From Rhizobium leguminosarum (GTDB lineage Bacteria; Pseudomonadota; Alphaproteobacteria; Rhizobiales; Rhizobiaceae), in assembly GCF_001679785.1 (NCBI RefSeq), contig NZ_CP016292.1, positions 124,001-188,000 on the forward strand: 64,000 nt of DNA, written 5' to 3'. Below are positions 17,216-26,508 of the stretch, one piece after another; the stretch's first letter is position 1; each line of letters starts with the position of its first letter. The notes beneath the pieces are model-generated. The model was not told the DNA's origin and did no database searches. It was given only the letters and a program-made list of their open reading frames with translations. The position numbers and the translations under genes were made by a program.

Positions 17216-18352
17216 ATGGCACTGAAGTGGACCGCGCTTGGTGTCCTGCCGAACATTAACATGATGTCGGACGTCTTTGCAGGCGAGCACATGGCGCTGG
17301 TGGGCTTCCAGGATGATCGCTTCCTAGATGCCCTCGCCAACGGTCCAAACCTCCAGACCTTTCTCTCGAAATTCGAAGGCAACCACGGTCAGCGGCTAAG
17401 ACCGAGCCTGCTGGTGAGATCGGATGCCTATCCGGATCGCCCGAACTCGGAGGCAATTTCGAGCTTCATGGATATAGTTGTCGCCTGTGTCGTGCTTGAT
17501 GCCAGAGTGAGGGCGGTGACATGGCGCAGGAACGTCGGCCCGTTTCATACCGATGCCTTCGAGATCTACCCGTGGATGATCGACCCGCAGGGCAAGAGAC
17601 TCGTCGCCGGTAACGCCGCGCTGTGGGCAATCCACGAACTCGACAAGTTCCGCGGCGCGGCGTCGGCGGCCGTTCCGGTCCAGGACGTCGGAAACGAGCC
17701 GGCGCATCCCCGGTTCTTCAAGCAGCTCCTCGCGCTATGGAAGTCCCGGTTCATCGACGGGCACAACGATTGGACGTCGCGCGCTATTCTACGGTCTCTG
17801 AAAATGGCTGCGTCCGCGATGCGCCTGTCGTCTCCTACCGGTTCCACCGAATCCTTCTACGACTACGGTCGCGTCCTGTCCCTGTGGGTCAGCGCGTTCG
17901 AGATCCTCGTGCATTCCGGAGCGACCGGCAAGGCGACCCGTCAGAGGGTGCTCGACCTGCTGAAGTCCATTCCATGGCAGAGCGAGATGGCGAGGGAGGA
18001 GACACATTCGGCTGACTTCGGCGGCGGAAAGACCTTCGACCTCCGGCTCGCGAATGCGCTCTATATGAAGATGAATGACCTGAGGAACAACTTCCTTCAT
18101 GGAAATGCCGTCGAACCAGAGGACTTCCGACTCAAAAACGGGACGTTGATCCTGTCCTTCCCGGCCGCAATATTCCGGATGGCTCTTGCGACAATACTGG
18201 GCGATCCGGATGGGGTGACATCGGAGCAGGTCATTGCGGGTGAAAAAACTCGAGAGGAATACGGCAAGCACCTGCAGGCGACGAGGTTCAGGAACGACTG
18301 CGAGGAATGCCTTCTGGCGGCAGTCAAACCGCAGACTCCCGACGACGAATAG
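17216..18352 (+). CDS. HEPN-domain-like protein (378 aa)
   Basis: Start at the ATG at 17216 (MALKWTALGVLPNIN) because AGGAG lies 8 bp upstream. The long N-terminal half has no recognised domain (GFQDDRFLDALANGP; FEIYPWMIDPQGKRLVAG). The C-terminal third is helical and resembles ApeA-like HEPN domains: helix LSLWVSAFEILVHSG (about 220-234), then DLRNNFLHGN near residue 288-297, which contains the RNxxxH ribonuclease motif. HEPN proteins are mostly RNases of toxin-antitoxin and antiviral systems. No antitoxin partner is adjacent, so it could be a stand-alone abortive-infection-type gene. Confidence 0.7.
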   Translation: MALKWTALGVLPNINMMSDVFAGEHMALVGFQDDRFLDALANGPNLQTFLSKFEGNHGQRLRPSLLVRSDAYPDRPNSEAISSFMDIVVACVVLDARVRAVTWRRNVGPFHTDAFEIYPWMIDPQGKRLVAGNAALWAIHELDKFRGAASAAVPVQDVGNEPAHPRFFKQLLALWKSRFIDGHNDWTSRAILRSLKMAASAMRLSSPTGSTESFYDYGRVLSLWVSAFEILVHSGATGKATRQRVLDLLKSIPWQSEMAREETHSADFGGGKTFDLRLANALYMKMNDLRNNFLHGNAVEPEDFRLKNGTLILSFPAAIFRMALATILGDPDGVTSEQVIAGEKTREEYGKHLQATRFRNDCEECLLAAVKPQTPDDE

Positions 18353-18439
18353 CAGCTTCCGACATTACGAATCAATTGGTAATGTAATATGTCAAAGCTG
18401 ATTAGTGCTGCGACGTCGCCGGCCAGTTAGAAACGCGAC

Positions 18440-18775
18440 ACTTGCGCTTCTGCTAAGACGGTATCAACGTCCCAGGACCGGACTGTTGTCCTTGAGGATA
18501 AAGTTGACGGCATATTTTTTGCCGCCGATATCCAGCCTTGAGCGCGTCGCTGACCAGGCCGAAATTCGTCTGCTTCGGAAAATGGGCTCAGCGGCCTGGA
18601 TCGGGCGTTCGCCCAGGCGACATTGATCGTATTGACACCCGAGGCGAAGGAATTGCGGACGCTCGCCGGTATGGCAAATGCTGCAGCGGCGCCTCCCGCG
18701 ATGCTGGCGGTGACGCGCAGAGACCGCGCCGTGTGATATCCAGATGCTTGCCCAAATTGTCATCCCAGACCAAGA
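18440..18775 (-). pseudogene. ABC transporter periplasmic binding protein, N-terminal remnant
   Basis: On the minus strand, pieces in different frames assemble into the start of a branched-chain/aromatic-type substrate-binding protein. They are a signal-like segment (ITRRGLCAS, then SIAGGAAAAFAIPASV), PLSPFSEADEF, and LDIGGKKYAVNFILKDN, which match the family's typical order. At least two frameshifts or small deletions break it and the C-terminal two thirds are missing. It lies just left of the benzyl-type operon, so it may once have supplied uptake of an aromatic substrate. Confidence 0.55.
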
Positions 18776-18790
18776 GCGTTGGATAAATCG

Positions 18791-19705
18791 TCAGACCGCG
18801 ACCTCTCTCTCCATGCGGGATCGCAGGCGGTTGCGGAGAAAGCCGCCGGCTTCCTCGATCGACTGCATGCCCTCGTCGAGCATCGGCGCGAAAAGCTGCC
18901 AGGAATGCACCATCCCCTCGAAGATATTGAGTTCGGCGGACACGCCTGCGGCCTTGAGCCTTTCGACGACGGTCACCGAGTCTTCGCGCAGGATCTCCCA
19001 GGACCCGATTTGGACGAGCGTCGGCGGCAGGCCGGTAAAATCGCTGTAGAAGGGAGTCACCGTCTCCGACTTGCGGTCGCCGGTGCCGACATAGACCACG
19101 TTGAAAAGTTCCATGAGCTGCGGTGTCAGCAGCGGCGCATCGGTGACGGAATGATGAGAGTCGCCTTCACCTGCGAGGTCGAGCGCAGGCGACATCAGCA
19201 CAAGAGCGTCGGGCTGCGGCAGGCCTTCCTTCTTCGCCCGGACGGCGACCGAGAGCGCGAGATTGCCACCGGCGCTGTCTCCGATCAGTGCAATCGCCGC
19301 AGGATCGTAGCCCTGTGCCAATGCCCATTTGTAGACGGCGAACGCGTCGTCATGTGCAGCCGGCGCCGGGTTTTCGGGCGCCAGCCGATAGTCGGCTGCC
19401 AGCACAGCAGTGCCCGACGTCCGGGCGAGATGGGTTGCGATCACCCGATGCGATCGGCTCGATCCGAAGAAGAAACCGCCGCCGTGATAGTAGATGACCA
19501 GTCTGCTTTCGTCAGTCTCGTCACGCCGGATCAGGTCACCGCCGCAGGGGCCGGCCGGCACCCGCTCGATCATCGAGCCGTCGGCGATCGGCGTTTCTGC
19601 GTTGATGCCCTCGAACCACTCCCGCATCATGGCAGGCGAAGCGTTTTTGGGCGGCGGGTTTTGGGCGCTGATATTGAGTATGAAATCGAGTTGGGCTTTT
19701 GACAT
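18791..19705 (-). CDS. Alpha/beta hydrolase, HSL-type esterase (304 aa)
   Basis: Hormone-sensitive-lipase family signatures: oxyanion-hole motif YYHGGGFFFGSS (His74-Gly77), nucleophile elbow GDSAGGN (Ser144), and a C-terminal acid/His pair near EGMVHSWQLF. No signal peptide, so cytoplasmic. It is the last gene of a leftward operon, 54 bp after the alcohol dehydrogenase. A plausible role is cleavage of an aryl or benzyl ester to feed the alcohol and aldehyde dehydrogenases. An AGG-containing ribosome site precedes the ATG. Substrate is inferred from context only. Confidence 0.85.
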   Translation of the reverse strand: MSKAQLDFILNISAQNPPPKNASPAMMREWFEGINAETPIADGSMIERVPAGPCGGDLIRRDETDESRLVIYYHGGGFFFGSSRSHRVIATHLARTSGTAVLAADYRLAPENPAPAAHDDAFAVYKWALAQGYDPAAIALIGDSAGGNLALSVAVRAKKEGLPQPDALVLMSPALDLAGEGDSHHSVTDAPLLTPQLMELFNVVYVGTGDRKSETVTPFYSDFTGLPPTLVQIGSWEILREDSVTVVERLKAAGVSAELNIFEGMVHSWQLFAPMLDEGMQSIEEAGGFLRNRLRSRMEREVAV

Positions 19706-19759
19706 GGTTTCTTACCTGAAATGCCGGATGGGAAGGGCCGGCGCGGCCATCCGCACCGG

Positions 19760-20860
19760 CTACGGCATGCGCACGATCGGCTTGATGGTCTTGCCGCTCT
19801 CGGAATCGTGGATTGCCTGGTTGATCTCGTCGAAGTCGTAGAATTTCACGAGCTTGTCGAACGGGAACCGGCCCTGGGCGTAGAGCTCGGCCAATATCGG
19901 AATGAAGGTGTCCGGGTTGGATTCGCCCTCGACGATCCCGATCAGACGGCGACCGCCGCTCATGAAGTGCACTTCGTCGAGATTGATCTCGGTGCCCATG
20001 GCCGACGCGCCGAGAATGCCGCAGGCGCCCATCGGCGCCAGCGCCATCACCGCGCTGCGGATAACGCTAGAAATCCCCGTCGTATCGAGCGCGAAATTCA
20101 ACCCGTAGCTCGTGATCGCTATGATCTCAGCTGTCGCATCCACCTTGCCGGGATTGATCGTGTAAGTGGCGCCGAGTTCGCGCGCCATGGCCAGCCGCTC
20201 GTCATTCATGTCCACCGCGACGATGGTTGTCGCGCCGACGACCTTGGCGGCCATCAGGGCGGAGAGGCCGACCGAACCGGAGCCGAATACGGCGAAGGAT
20301 TTGCCCGCCGAAACCTTGAGCGCGTTCATGACTGCGCCCGCACCGGTCTGGATACCGCAGGCGAGCGGTCCCAGCAATTCGAGCGGCGCCGTATCCGGTA
20401 CCTTCACGACATTCACCTCATGGCAGATGGCGTGGGTGGCGAAGGATGACTGGCCGAAGAAGTTACCGTGAATACGCTCGCCGCCTGCCGAAAGCGCGCT
20501 CGAGCCATCCGTGCGTGCGGCAAAGAAATTGCGCGGGAAAAATTCGTGGCAATAGCTGATGTGGTGATCCAGGCAACTCGGGCAGTGGCCGCAGGAATTG
20601 AAGGTCATAACCACTTTGTCCCCGGCCTTCACCTTCGAGACGGCGCGACCGACTTTCTCGACAATGCCGGCCCCCTCATGGCCGAGTACCACCGGCAGCG
20701 GCGTCGGCAGCATGCCATCACGCACGACGATATCGGTATGGCAAACACCCGTTGCCACGACCTTCACGAGGATTTCGTTATCCCTCGGCTCCTCGATATC
20801 GATGGTTTCGAGGCTGAGGCTGGCGCCTTGCGCGCGGGCAATCGCAGCTTCTATCTGCAT
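19760..20860 (-). CDS. Zinc-dependent aryl/benzyl-alcohol dehydrogenase (366 aa)
   Basis: Start at the ATG at 20860 (MQIEAAIARAQGASL) with CGGAG 8 bp upstream; the upstream Met at 20875 lacks a site. Medium-chain dehydrogenase: catalytic Cys in ATGVCHTDIV, GHEGAGIVEKVG, structural zinc CGHCPSCLDHHISYC, and NAD-binding FGSGSVGLSAL. The length and the long zinc loop match class-III-like aryl-alcohol dehydrogenases (XylB/AreB type), which oxidise benzyl alcohols to benzaldehydes with NAD. It sits between the aldehyde dehydrogenase and an esterase, which makes a benzyl-alcohol pathway the best reading. Confidence 0.85.
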   Translation of the reverse strand: MQIEAAIARAQGASLSLETIDIEEPRDNEILVKVVATGVCHTDIVVRDGMLPTPLPVVLGHEGAGIVEKVGRAVSKVKAGDKVVMTFNSCGHCPSCLDHHISYCHEFFPRNFFAARTDGSSALSAGGERIHGNFFGQSSFATHAICHEVNVVKVPDTAPLELLGPLACGIQTGAGAVMNALKVSAGKSFAVFGSGSVGLSALMAAKVVGATTIVAVDMNDERLAMARELGATYTINPGKVDATAEIIAITSYGLNFALDTTGISSVIRSAVMALAPMGACGILGASAMGTEINLDEVHFMSGGRRLIGIVEGESNPDTFIPILAELYAQGRFPFDKLVKFYDFDEINQAIHDSESGKTIKPIVRMP

Positions 20861-20933
20861 GGCAATCTCCGACATGAACTGGCAAGCGCGGGGGATGCGG
20901 GCCACGACGCTCGCATCCCGGTCCTGGGAGTGA

Positions 20934-22408
20934 TCAGAAGGGATAGGGGGTCGCTGCGTCCTTGACCGAGATCCACTTCCAGGTGGTGAATTCCTCGATG
21001 TCGGCCGGCCCGCCGATGCGAGTCCCGTTGCCGGATTTGCGCGGGCCGCCGAAGGGAGCGAAGGGGCCGCCATTGACCGTCTGGTCGTTGACATGGACCA
21101 TGCCGACATCGAGTTCGTCGGCGATCCGCACTGCACGGCCGGTATTGGCGGAAATTACCCCGGCGGCGAGGCCGTAGTCGCTGTTATTGGTGAGTTCGAT
21201 CGCCTCTGCTTCGGTTGCGAAGGTTACAATGCAGGCGACCGGGCCGAAGACTTCCTCATCGAAGGCCCGCATGCCGGGCTTGACCCCAGACAGCACGGTG
21301 GCAGCATAGAAGCGACCGTCATGGGTGCCACCAATCAGCAGCTTCGCGCCCTTGGCCACCGCATCTTCTACGATCGCCTGAATGCTCGCCACCTGACTGT
21401 CCGAAATGATCGGGCCGAGCGCGACCTGATTGGTGGAGGGATCACCGGCGGGGAGGTGTGACGCCTTCATAACCAGTTTGGCTGTTAAGGCTTCGGCGAT
21501 CTTTTCATCGGCGAGGATTAGGCCCGTCGCCATGCAAATCTGGCCCTGATGCAGAAAGGCGCCCCAGGCCGAATTGGAAGCAGCGATGTCGAGATCGGCG
21601 TCGTCGAGCACGATAAGCGAGTTCTTGCCGCCAAGCTCTAGCTGAATCTTCTTGAAGTGCTTGCCGGCAATCTCGGCGACCTTCGAGCCGGCCCTGGCAG
21701 ATCCGGTGAAGGAGATCATCGCGATATTGGCATCGGTGCACATCGCCTCGCCGGCGTCAGCTCCACCGGGCACCACCTGCAGCACGCCCTTGGGCAGACC
21801 GGCTTCCTCGAAGATGCGGGCGATGATGATGCCGCCCGAAATCGGCGTGCGCGGATCGGGCTTGTGGACCACGGCATTGCCGAATGCCAGCGCTGCGGCA
21901 ATCGAGCGGATCGAAAGCACGAGCGGGAAATTGAAGGGCGAGATCACGCCGACGATGCCATGTGGCACACGCTTAGCATAGTTGGCCCGGCCGTCCATCG
22001 ACGGGATCATCATCCCCATCGGTGCTGTGGCCAGCGATGCTGCATGGCGGATGAAGAGTGCGCCATGCTCGATCTCGATGCTGGCCTTCGGATTATCGAG
22101 CCGGATTCGCGCATGATCCAGGGGATCAGTTCCGTGCCATTCTGCTCGAGCAGGTCGGCGGCTTTGAACAGGATGCGCGCCCGCTCGGTCGGCAATGTCT
22201 TGGCCCAGATTTTTTGCGCGGCGCGTGCCTCGGTGGCAGCACGGGCGATATCGGCGGCGCCACCAACGCCAACCGAGGCGATCACCGCGCCGGTCGCCGG
22301 ATCGGTCACATCCATGACGCCCGCTGCCGTCGTCTGCCAGTCGGCAAAGAAGGCACGCCCCTGCCAGCGTTCGGTGTCCAGGAAATTCTGGTTCTGATTG
22401 TTCATCAT
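20934..22408 (-). pseudogene. Benzaldehyde-type NAD(P) aldehyde dehydrogenase, one -1 frameshift
   Basis: The N-terminal part (start 22408 or 22405, MMNNQNQNFLDTERWQGRAF, preceded by AGGAGGA) runs to IMRESGSI. The rest (NPKASIEIEHGALF... to stop at 20934) is in another frame. One base restored near 22095 joins them into about 490 aa. Motifs are intact: ELGGKNS with the general-base Glu, and HQGQICMA with the catalytic Cys. Sequence style fits XylC/AreC-type benzaldehyde dehydrogenases. It is the first gene of the operon with the alcohol dehydrogenase (73 bp gap) and the esterase. Either a recent pseudogene or a base-call error. Confidence 0.8.
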
Positions 22409-22642
22409 CTTCCTCCTCAAAAATATCCGTCGGCCGTTTGCAGGTGCGGGCACAGCTTCGCCGTCGCAAGATCGAGCGCTTTTGTCCAGACTTGCCGCAT
22501 TGCCGTCACATGGCTGTCTGTCGATGTCCTCCTGCCGCCTCTTCACGCGGTTCGAGGTTAAAGTCGCAAAGGCCGTGCCAGAATTTACGGCGAGCTAGGC
22601 AGCCGTCCGAGATAGATCCTAAGGCCTTGAGCGGGTGTCATT

Positions 22643-22917
22643 TTTAAGGCAAGATCCTCACGCGCAGCGCCTTTAGCGAAGTCGATACCGGCGCTGCGCC
22701 CACCCTCACCGAACTCACCGAAGCGCTTCACTTCGCGCTCGGCGACGGCGGCCGGATATGGCTCAACGACCAGCGGATGGTGCTGATCCAGTCCCTCGTG
22801 CTCGGAAGGCTCAGGTAGGAGATCATCGACGCATTCGGCACAGAGACCGCCAAGGCCTCTTCATGGGCGTGGGCTATATGCAGGGCGTTCGCGATGCCGA
22901 ACTGATCCAGGAGAGCC
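22643..22917 (+). pseudogene. XylR/DmpR-type regulator, sensor-domain remnant cut by IS5
   Basis: The plus strand encodes TLTELTEALHFALGDGGRIW, then LNDQRMVLIQSLVLGRLR, a stop, EIIDAFGTETAK, and after a one-base shift GLFMGVGYMQGVRDAEL. This is the XylR_N (activator of aromatic catabolism) domain of sigma-54 regulators such as XylR and DmpR. There is no clear start codon, there is one in-frame TAG, and the gene stops exactly at the IS5 end at 22918; no AAA+ part was found beyond the IS. It is divergent from the benzaldehyde/benzyl-alcohol operon, the usual place for its activator. Confidence 0.65.
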
Positions 22918-24026
22918 TTGGTGCACGGATCGTTTAGCGGTCGTGGTGTAGGGGATCGGCAACCTCAATAACCGATCTGTGACCTTGATGCCTTTCAAAC
23001 ATAACGCCGCCCGCCGCCATCGCATCGGCAGGATGAAATTCAAGGTGACGAACTGGCCGGAATATGAGGCGGGGTTACGGCGACGTGGCAGCTTGACCCT
23101 GTGGCTGACACCGGAGGCGCTTGCCATGTGGCTTGCTCCACGCCGAACGACGCTGGTGGCCAGCCTCGTTATTCCGATCTAGCCATCGAGACCGCCTTGA
23201 CGCTGGGCCTGGTGTTCGGCTTGCGGCTGCGTCAGGTCGAAGGATTATTAGGATCGGTGCTGCCCTTGATGGGCTTGGCGCTCGCTGTCCCCGATCATAC
23301 CACCCTGAGCCGTCGGGCGCGAACAGGGCAATCGCCCAACAAGGCGCATGACCTCCAGGGTCGACCGGACGGGCCAGTGCATATTCTTGTCGACAGCACT
23401 GGACTGCAGGTCTACGGCGCGGGCCAATGGTTGGAGGAGAAGCATGGCGCCAGATCCCGCCGTGGTTGGCGAAAGCTGCATGTGGCACTGGATGCCGATA
23501 GCAGCGAGATCATTGCACATACGATGACCGACCAGGACGCGGGCGACGCATCGCAGGTGGAGCCGTTGCTCAACCAGATCGATGGTCGGATCGGGCAGTT
23601 CACAGCCGACGGCGCCTATGACGGGAAGCCCACCTACGACGCGGTCACCGACCACAGTGCAGCTGCCGTCATCGTCATTCCCCCGCGCGCCAACGCGATC
23701 GAACCAGCCGGCGATCAATCTCCCGGACAAAGGGATCAGCATATCGCTGCAATCAGCAGAGACGGGCGAATGAAATGGCAGGCCTCCACCGGCTACGGCA
23801 AGCGCTCGCTGGTCGAGACTGCCATCGGCCGATACAAGTCCACCATCGGGCGGCGTCTGCGGGCTCGGTCGTTTCACGCTCAGCAGACGGAAGTGGCCAT
23901 CGGCTGCGCCGCCCTCAATCGTATGCTTGCATGCGCACGCCCTAAATCCATCCGCCGCAATGGACCGACCACATAGATAGCCCCATCGCAGATCCAGATC
24001 CGCTCAAGTCCCGATCCATGCACCAA
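22918..24026 (+). mobile_element. IS5-family element, copy A (1.1 kb)
   Basis: Terminal inverted repeats TTGGTGCACGGATCG at 22918 and CGATCCATGCACCAA ending at 24026 bound a single transposase gene. Near-identical copies lie at 55984-57093 and, truncated, at 50277-50735; a diverged relative lies at 25330-26435. No target duplication is obvious. This copy's transposase is frameshifted. Confidence 0.85.
22988..23976 (+). pseudogene. IS5-family transposase, frameshifted
   Basis: Reads MPFKHNAARRHRIGRMKFKV to WLAPRRTT, then continues in another frame GGQPRYSDLAIETALTLGLV to the stop at 23976. Comparison with the intact copy at 56034-57032 shows one missing G near 23148 (ACGACGCTGG here versus ACGACGCGTGG there). 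DDE motifs remain: VDSTGLQVYG, TADGAYDGKP, and KRSLVETAIGRYK. It could only be active if the missing base is a sequencing error. Confidence 0.85.
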
Positions 24027-24240
24027 CGCCATGCCGCAGTCGACAGGGTGATTTCCCGCCACGTGCTCATGGCGGCGTTTTGCAGTTTTCGATATTCGGC
24101 AGTGGTCGTCTTCTTGCGTTGAAGATGGAACAGGTTTGCGATCGGGCCATGCATGGAGATGAAACGCGGGCATGCCCTGCCGACTTGAACCGGGCGTGTC
24201 GCAAAGCGGTCGGCCGAACGCGTTGAGCTGAAATACGTTC
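24027..24240 (-). mobile_element. IS6-family transposase C-terminal scrap
   Basis: The minus strand encodes PRFISMHGPIANLFHLQRKK and then TTTAEYRKLQNAAMSTWREIT, the typical C-terminal end of IS6-like transposases. The N-terminal two thirds are missing. It abuts IS5 copy A, so IS5 insertion or deletion likely trimmed it. Confidence 0.6.
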
Positions 24241-24246
24241 TGCTCT

Positions 24247-24600
24247 TCACGCCTGATTAACCATTTGAAGTCCGAAGAGACGCGCGAGCAGATCGTTCTG
24301 ATCATTGACGGTCTTGCGGAAGAAGCGCTTGGCGGCATCGAGATCGCGCTTTGCAGTCAGAAGGAAGTCGATTGGGTTTCCGTGCTTGTCGATGGCACGG
24401 TACAGGTAACGCCACTTGCCGCGGATCTTGACGTAGGTCTCGTCGATCCTGACCGAACCACAATGCGGGCGCCGAAACTGGCGCAGCCGCTTCTCGATCA
24501 TCGGAGCATATCTCCCGGAGCGAACGGGATAAGTCGCAACCCGAAAGAGCATGGGTGGCTGATCAACGCAAAAAGCCGACACCATCGCTCCTGACGACAA
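24247..24600 (-). pseudogene. IS6-family transposase with internal deletion
   Basis: The frame contains APMIEKRLRQFRRPHCGSVR and IDETYVKIRGKWRYLYRAID (first catalytic Asp), and jumps from AAKRFFRK directly to TVNDQNDLLARLFGLQ. Comparison with the fuller copy at 59392-60141 shows that the central segment holding the remaining catalytic residues has been lost, so it cannot encode an active enzyme. The N-terminus is also replaced by unrelated sequence. Confidence 0.75.
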
Positions 24601-24642
24601 AAACGAGAAGGTCAGGTAGATTCCACCGGACCCTCGTTCATT

Positions 24643-25101
24643 TTACATCCCCGGAACGAACATCAGGTTGCCGCTTTTGGTTTGGCTGGCTGGAACCTCC
24701 TCCTGAAGCACGTCCCAGTGTTCGATGATCTTGCCTTTTTCAACGCGGAACATATCGACCGCGATCATCGGTTTGGGACCAAAACCTGTGTACCGACCGC
24801 GCACCATGACAATGTTGCCGTCGGCGACAACGGCACCCATTTCATATTTGAAGCCCGGCGGAGTGTTGGATACAAATCCCTTGATGACGTCCCTGCCGTT
24901 GGGAAACATGGGATTGTGTTGGATATATTTCTGGCTCCAGTATTTGTCGACGACCGCCGGATCATGATCAATGAAGACGCCGGCAACAGCCTTGATGACC
25001 AGTTCCTTGTTTTGCGCAGGACCCGCTTGTGCAGCGCCTGTAAGGCTTACGACGGCGACAGCCGCAAATACGCCAGCGCGCATGAAGTTCTTCAAAGACA
25101 T
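24643..25101 (-). CDS. Exported SnoaL-like/NTF2-fold protein (152 aa)
   Basis: N-terminal signal peptide MSLKNFMRAGVFAAVAVVSL ending at about AAQA (residues 23-26), followed by a SnoaL-like ester cyclase/NTF2 fold: AVAGVFIDHDPAVVDKYWSQ, YIQHNPMFPNGRD, VRGRYTGFGPKPMIAVDMFR, GKIIEHWDVLQEEV. The HNP and EHWDV stretches are typical of the family, a cone-shaped barrel used by cyclases and small-molecule-binding proteins. It is isolated between IS remnants; its substrate cannot be inferred. Confidence 0.8.
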   Translation of the reverse strand: MSLKNFMRAGVFAAVAVVSLTGAAQAGPAQNKELVIKAVAGVFIDHDPAVVDKYWSQKYIQHNPMFPNGRDVIKGFVSNTPPGFKYEMGAVVADGNIVMVRGRYTGFGPKPMIAVDMFRVEKGKIIEHWDVLQEEVPASQTKSGNLMFVPGM

Positions 25102-25329
25102 AGGTTCTCCAATTCAGTTGACTATCGAAATGCAGCTCTCCTCAGCTGTGTCGGATCGCCGGGGATGAACCCCCACAAATCCTGAGACCTTAGTTAGAGA
25201 ATTGGCCATCTCGTTGTAAGAAGGCAGTTTTTAATTCGTTGGTTACATGTAAGGAACCATGCGTGTCGGACGTGCTCTAATACGGCATCTTGCTGAATTC
25301 GACTCACGGGCTTCCCAAAACGCGAGGCG

Positions 25330-26435
25330 TTGGTGCGCGGATATGAAATCGAGGGCATTTCGATCTTTGATGTAGTTGGTTATGCCTGCGTGACTTGACG
25401 CCGGATAGACTCCGGGCGTCCACATGCCAGCATGCGGTTGAGAACGATGCAACCGATGGCAACCTCGGTCTGTTGAGCCGGAAAGGAGCGGGCCCGCAGG
25501 CGCGATCCGATCAGCCCCTTGTATCGTCCGATGGCGGTTTCGATCAGCGCACGCTTGCCGTAGCCGGCGGCTGCCTGCCATTTCAGCCGACCGTCGCTTG
25601 CGATTGCGGCAATGTGCTTGTCCCTTTGACCAGGCGGTCCGGTATCACCGCTTTCCACCGCCGTGGAACGCGGTGGAATGACGATGTTCGCGGTTGCGCT
25701 GTGCTGCAGGATAGACCGATAGGTTGGTTTGCCGTCATAGGCTCCGTCGGCCGTGAACTGGTCGATCTCGCCGTCGATCTGATCGAGCAGCGGTGCCACC
25801 TGGGAAGGATCATCCGTTTTCTGGTCTGTCAGCCCATGGGCAATGATCGCGCCACTTTTGGCATCCACTGCCAGATGCAGCTTGCGCCAGTTGCGACGTG
25901 ATCTGGCGCCATGTTTTTTCTCCAGCCACTGCCCGGCGCCGTAGACTTTCAATCCCGTGCTATCGACAAGCACATGCAGCGGGCCGTCCGGCAGCGGCGG
26001 GTTTCGTCGGGCTGATGGCTCCCACTTCTGTGCCCGACGGCTCAGCGTCGTATGATCTGGAACTGGGACTTTCAGCCCCATGAGATCCAGCAGCGAGTGG
26101 AGCAATCCCTCGGTCTGGCGCAGCCGCATTGCGAAGACGCAACCCAGCGTCAGCGCAGTCTCAATGGCGAGATCGGAATACTGGGCTTGGCCGCCGCGGG
26201 TCTTGCGTCGCGGAGCGCGCCATCCTGCCAGTGCCTCCGGCGTTACCCATAAGGTCGGGCTACCACGCCGGCGCAGACCTGCTTCGTAGTCACGCCAATT
26301 CGTCACCCTGAATTTCATCTTTCCGACGTGATGACGACGATCGGCGTTGTGTTTGTACGGCATGGCACTCGGATCAAACTGATTTCGATCCTGCCTGCCT
26401 ATCGCCAAACCGTTGACAAAGGATCCATGCACCAA
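25330..26435 (-). mobile_element. IS5-family element, copy D (diverged, 1.1 kb)
   Basis: Ends TTGGTGCGCGGATATG at 25330 and GGATCCATGCACCAA ending at 26435 are inverted repeats like those of copy A, but the transposase differs at many residues. It sits inside an IS110-type remnant on its right. No target duplication was identified. Confidence 0.8.
25380..26363 (-). CDS. IS5-family transposase (327 aa)
   Basis: Start at the ATG at 26363 (MPYKHNADRRHHVGKMKFRV). The open frame extends 46 codons upstream only because it runs into an IS110 scrap. DDE-type catalytic signatures: VDSTGLKVYGAGQWL, TADGAYDGKPTYRS, and KRALIETAIGRYKGL. Full length and intact, so it may be active and could supply transposase to the related copies. 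Confidence 0.9.
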   Translation of the reverse strand: MPYKHNADRRHHVGKMKFRVTNWRDYEAGLRRRGSPTLWVTPEALAGWRAPRRKTRGGQAQYSDLAIETALTLGCVFAMRLRQTEGLLHSLLDLMGLKVPVPDHTTLSRRAQKWEPSARRNPPLPDGPLHVLVDSTGLKVYGAGQWLEKKHGARSRRNWRKLHLAVDAKSGAIIAHGLTDQKTDDPSQVAPLLDQIDGEIDQFTADGAYDGKPTYRSILQHSATANIVIPPRSTAVESGDTGPPGQRDKHIAAIASDGRLKWQAAAGYGKRALIETAIGRYKGLIGSRLRARSFPAQQTEVAIGCIVLNRMLACGRPESIRRQVTQA

Positions 26436-26508
26436 CGCTGCATTGATCAGCATCGTTCTTTGACGAACAAGCAGCTCTCGGGCGCGGTGCAGCATCAGCA
26501 CTCCTTGC
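26436..26508 (-). mobile_element. IS110-family transposase scrap
   Basis: The minus strand encodes MLMLHRARELLVRQRTMLIN, a signature of the IS110/IS1111 transposase middle region (R.R..L...RT.L.N). It is only 73 bp long, trapped between IS5 copy D and an IS6 element. Confidence 0.6.
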
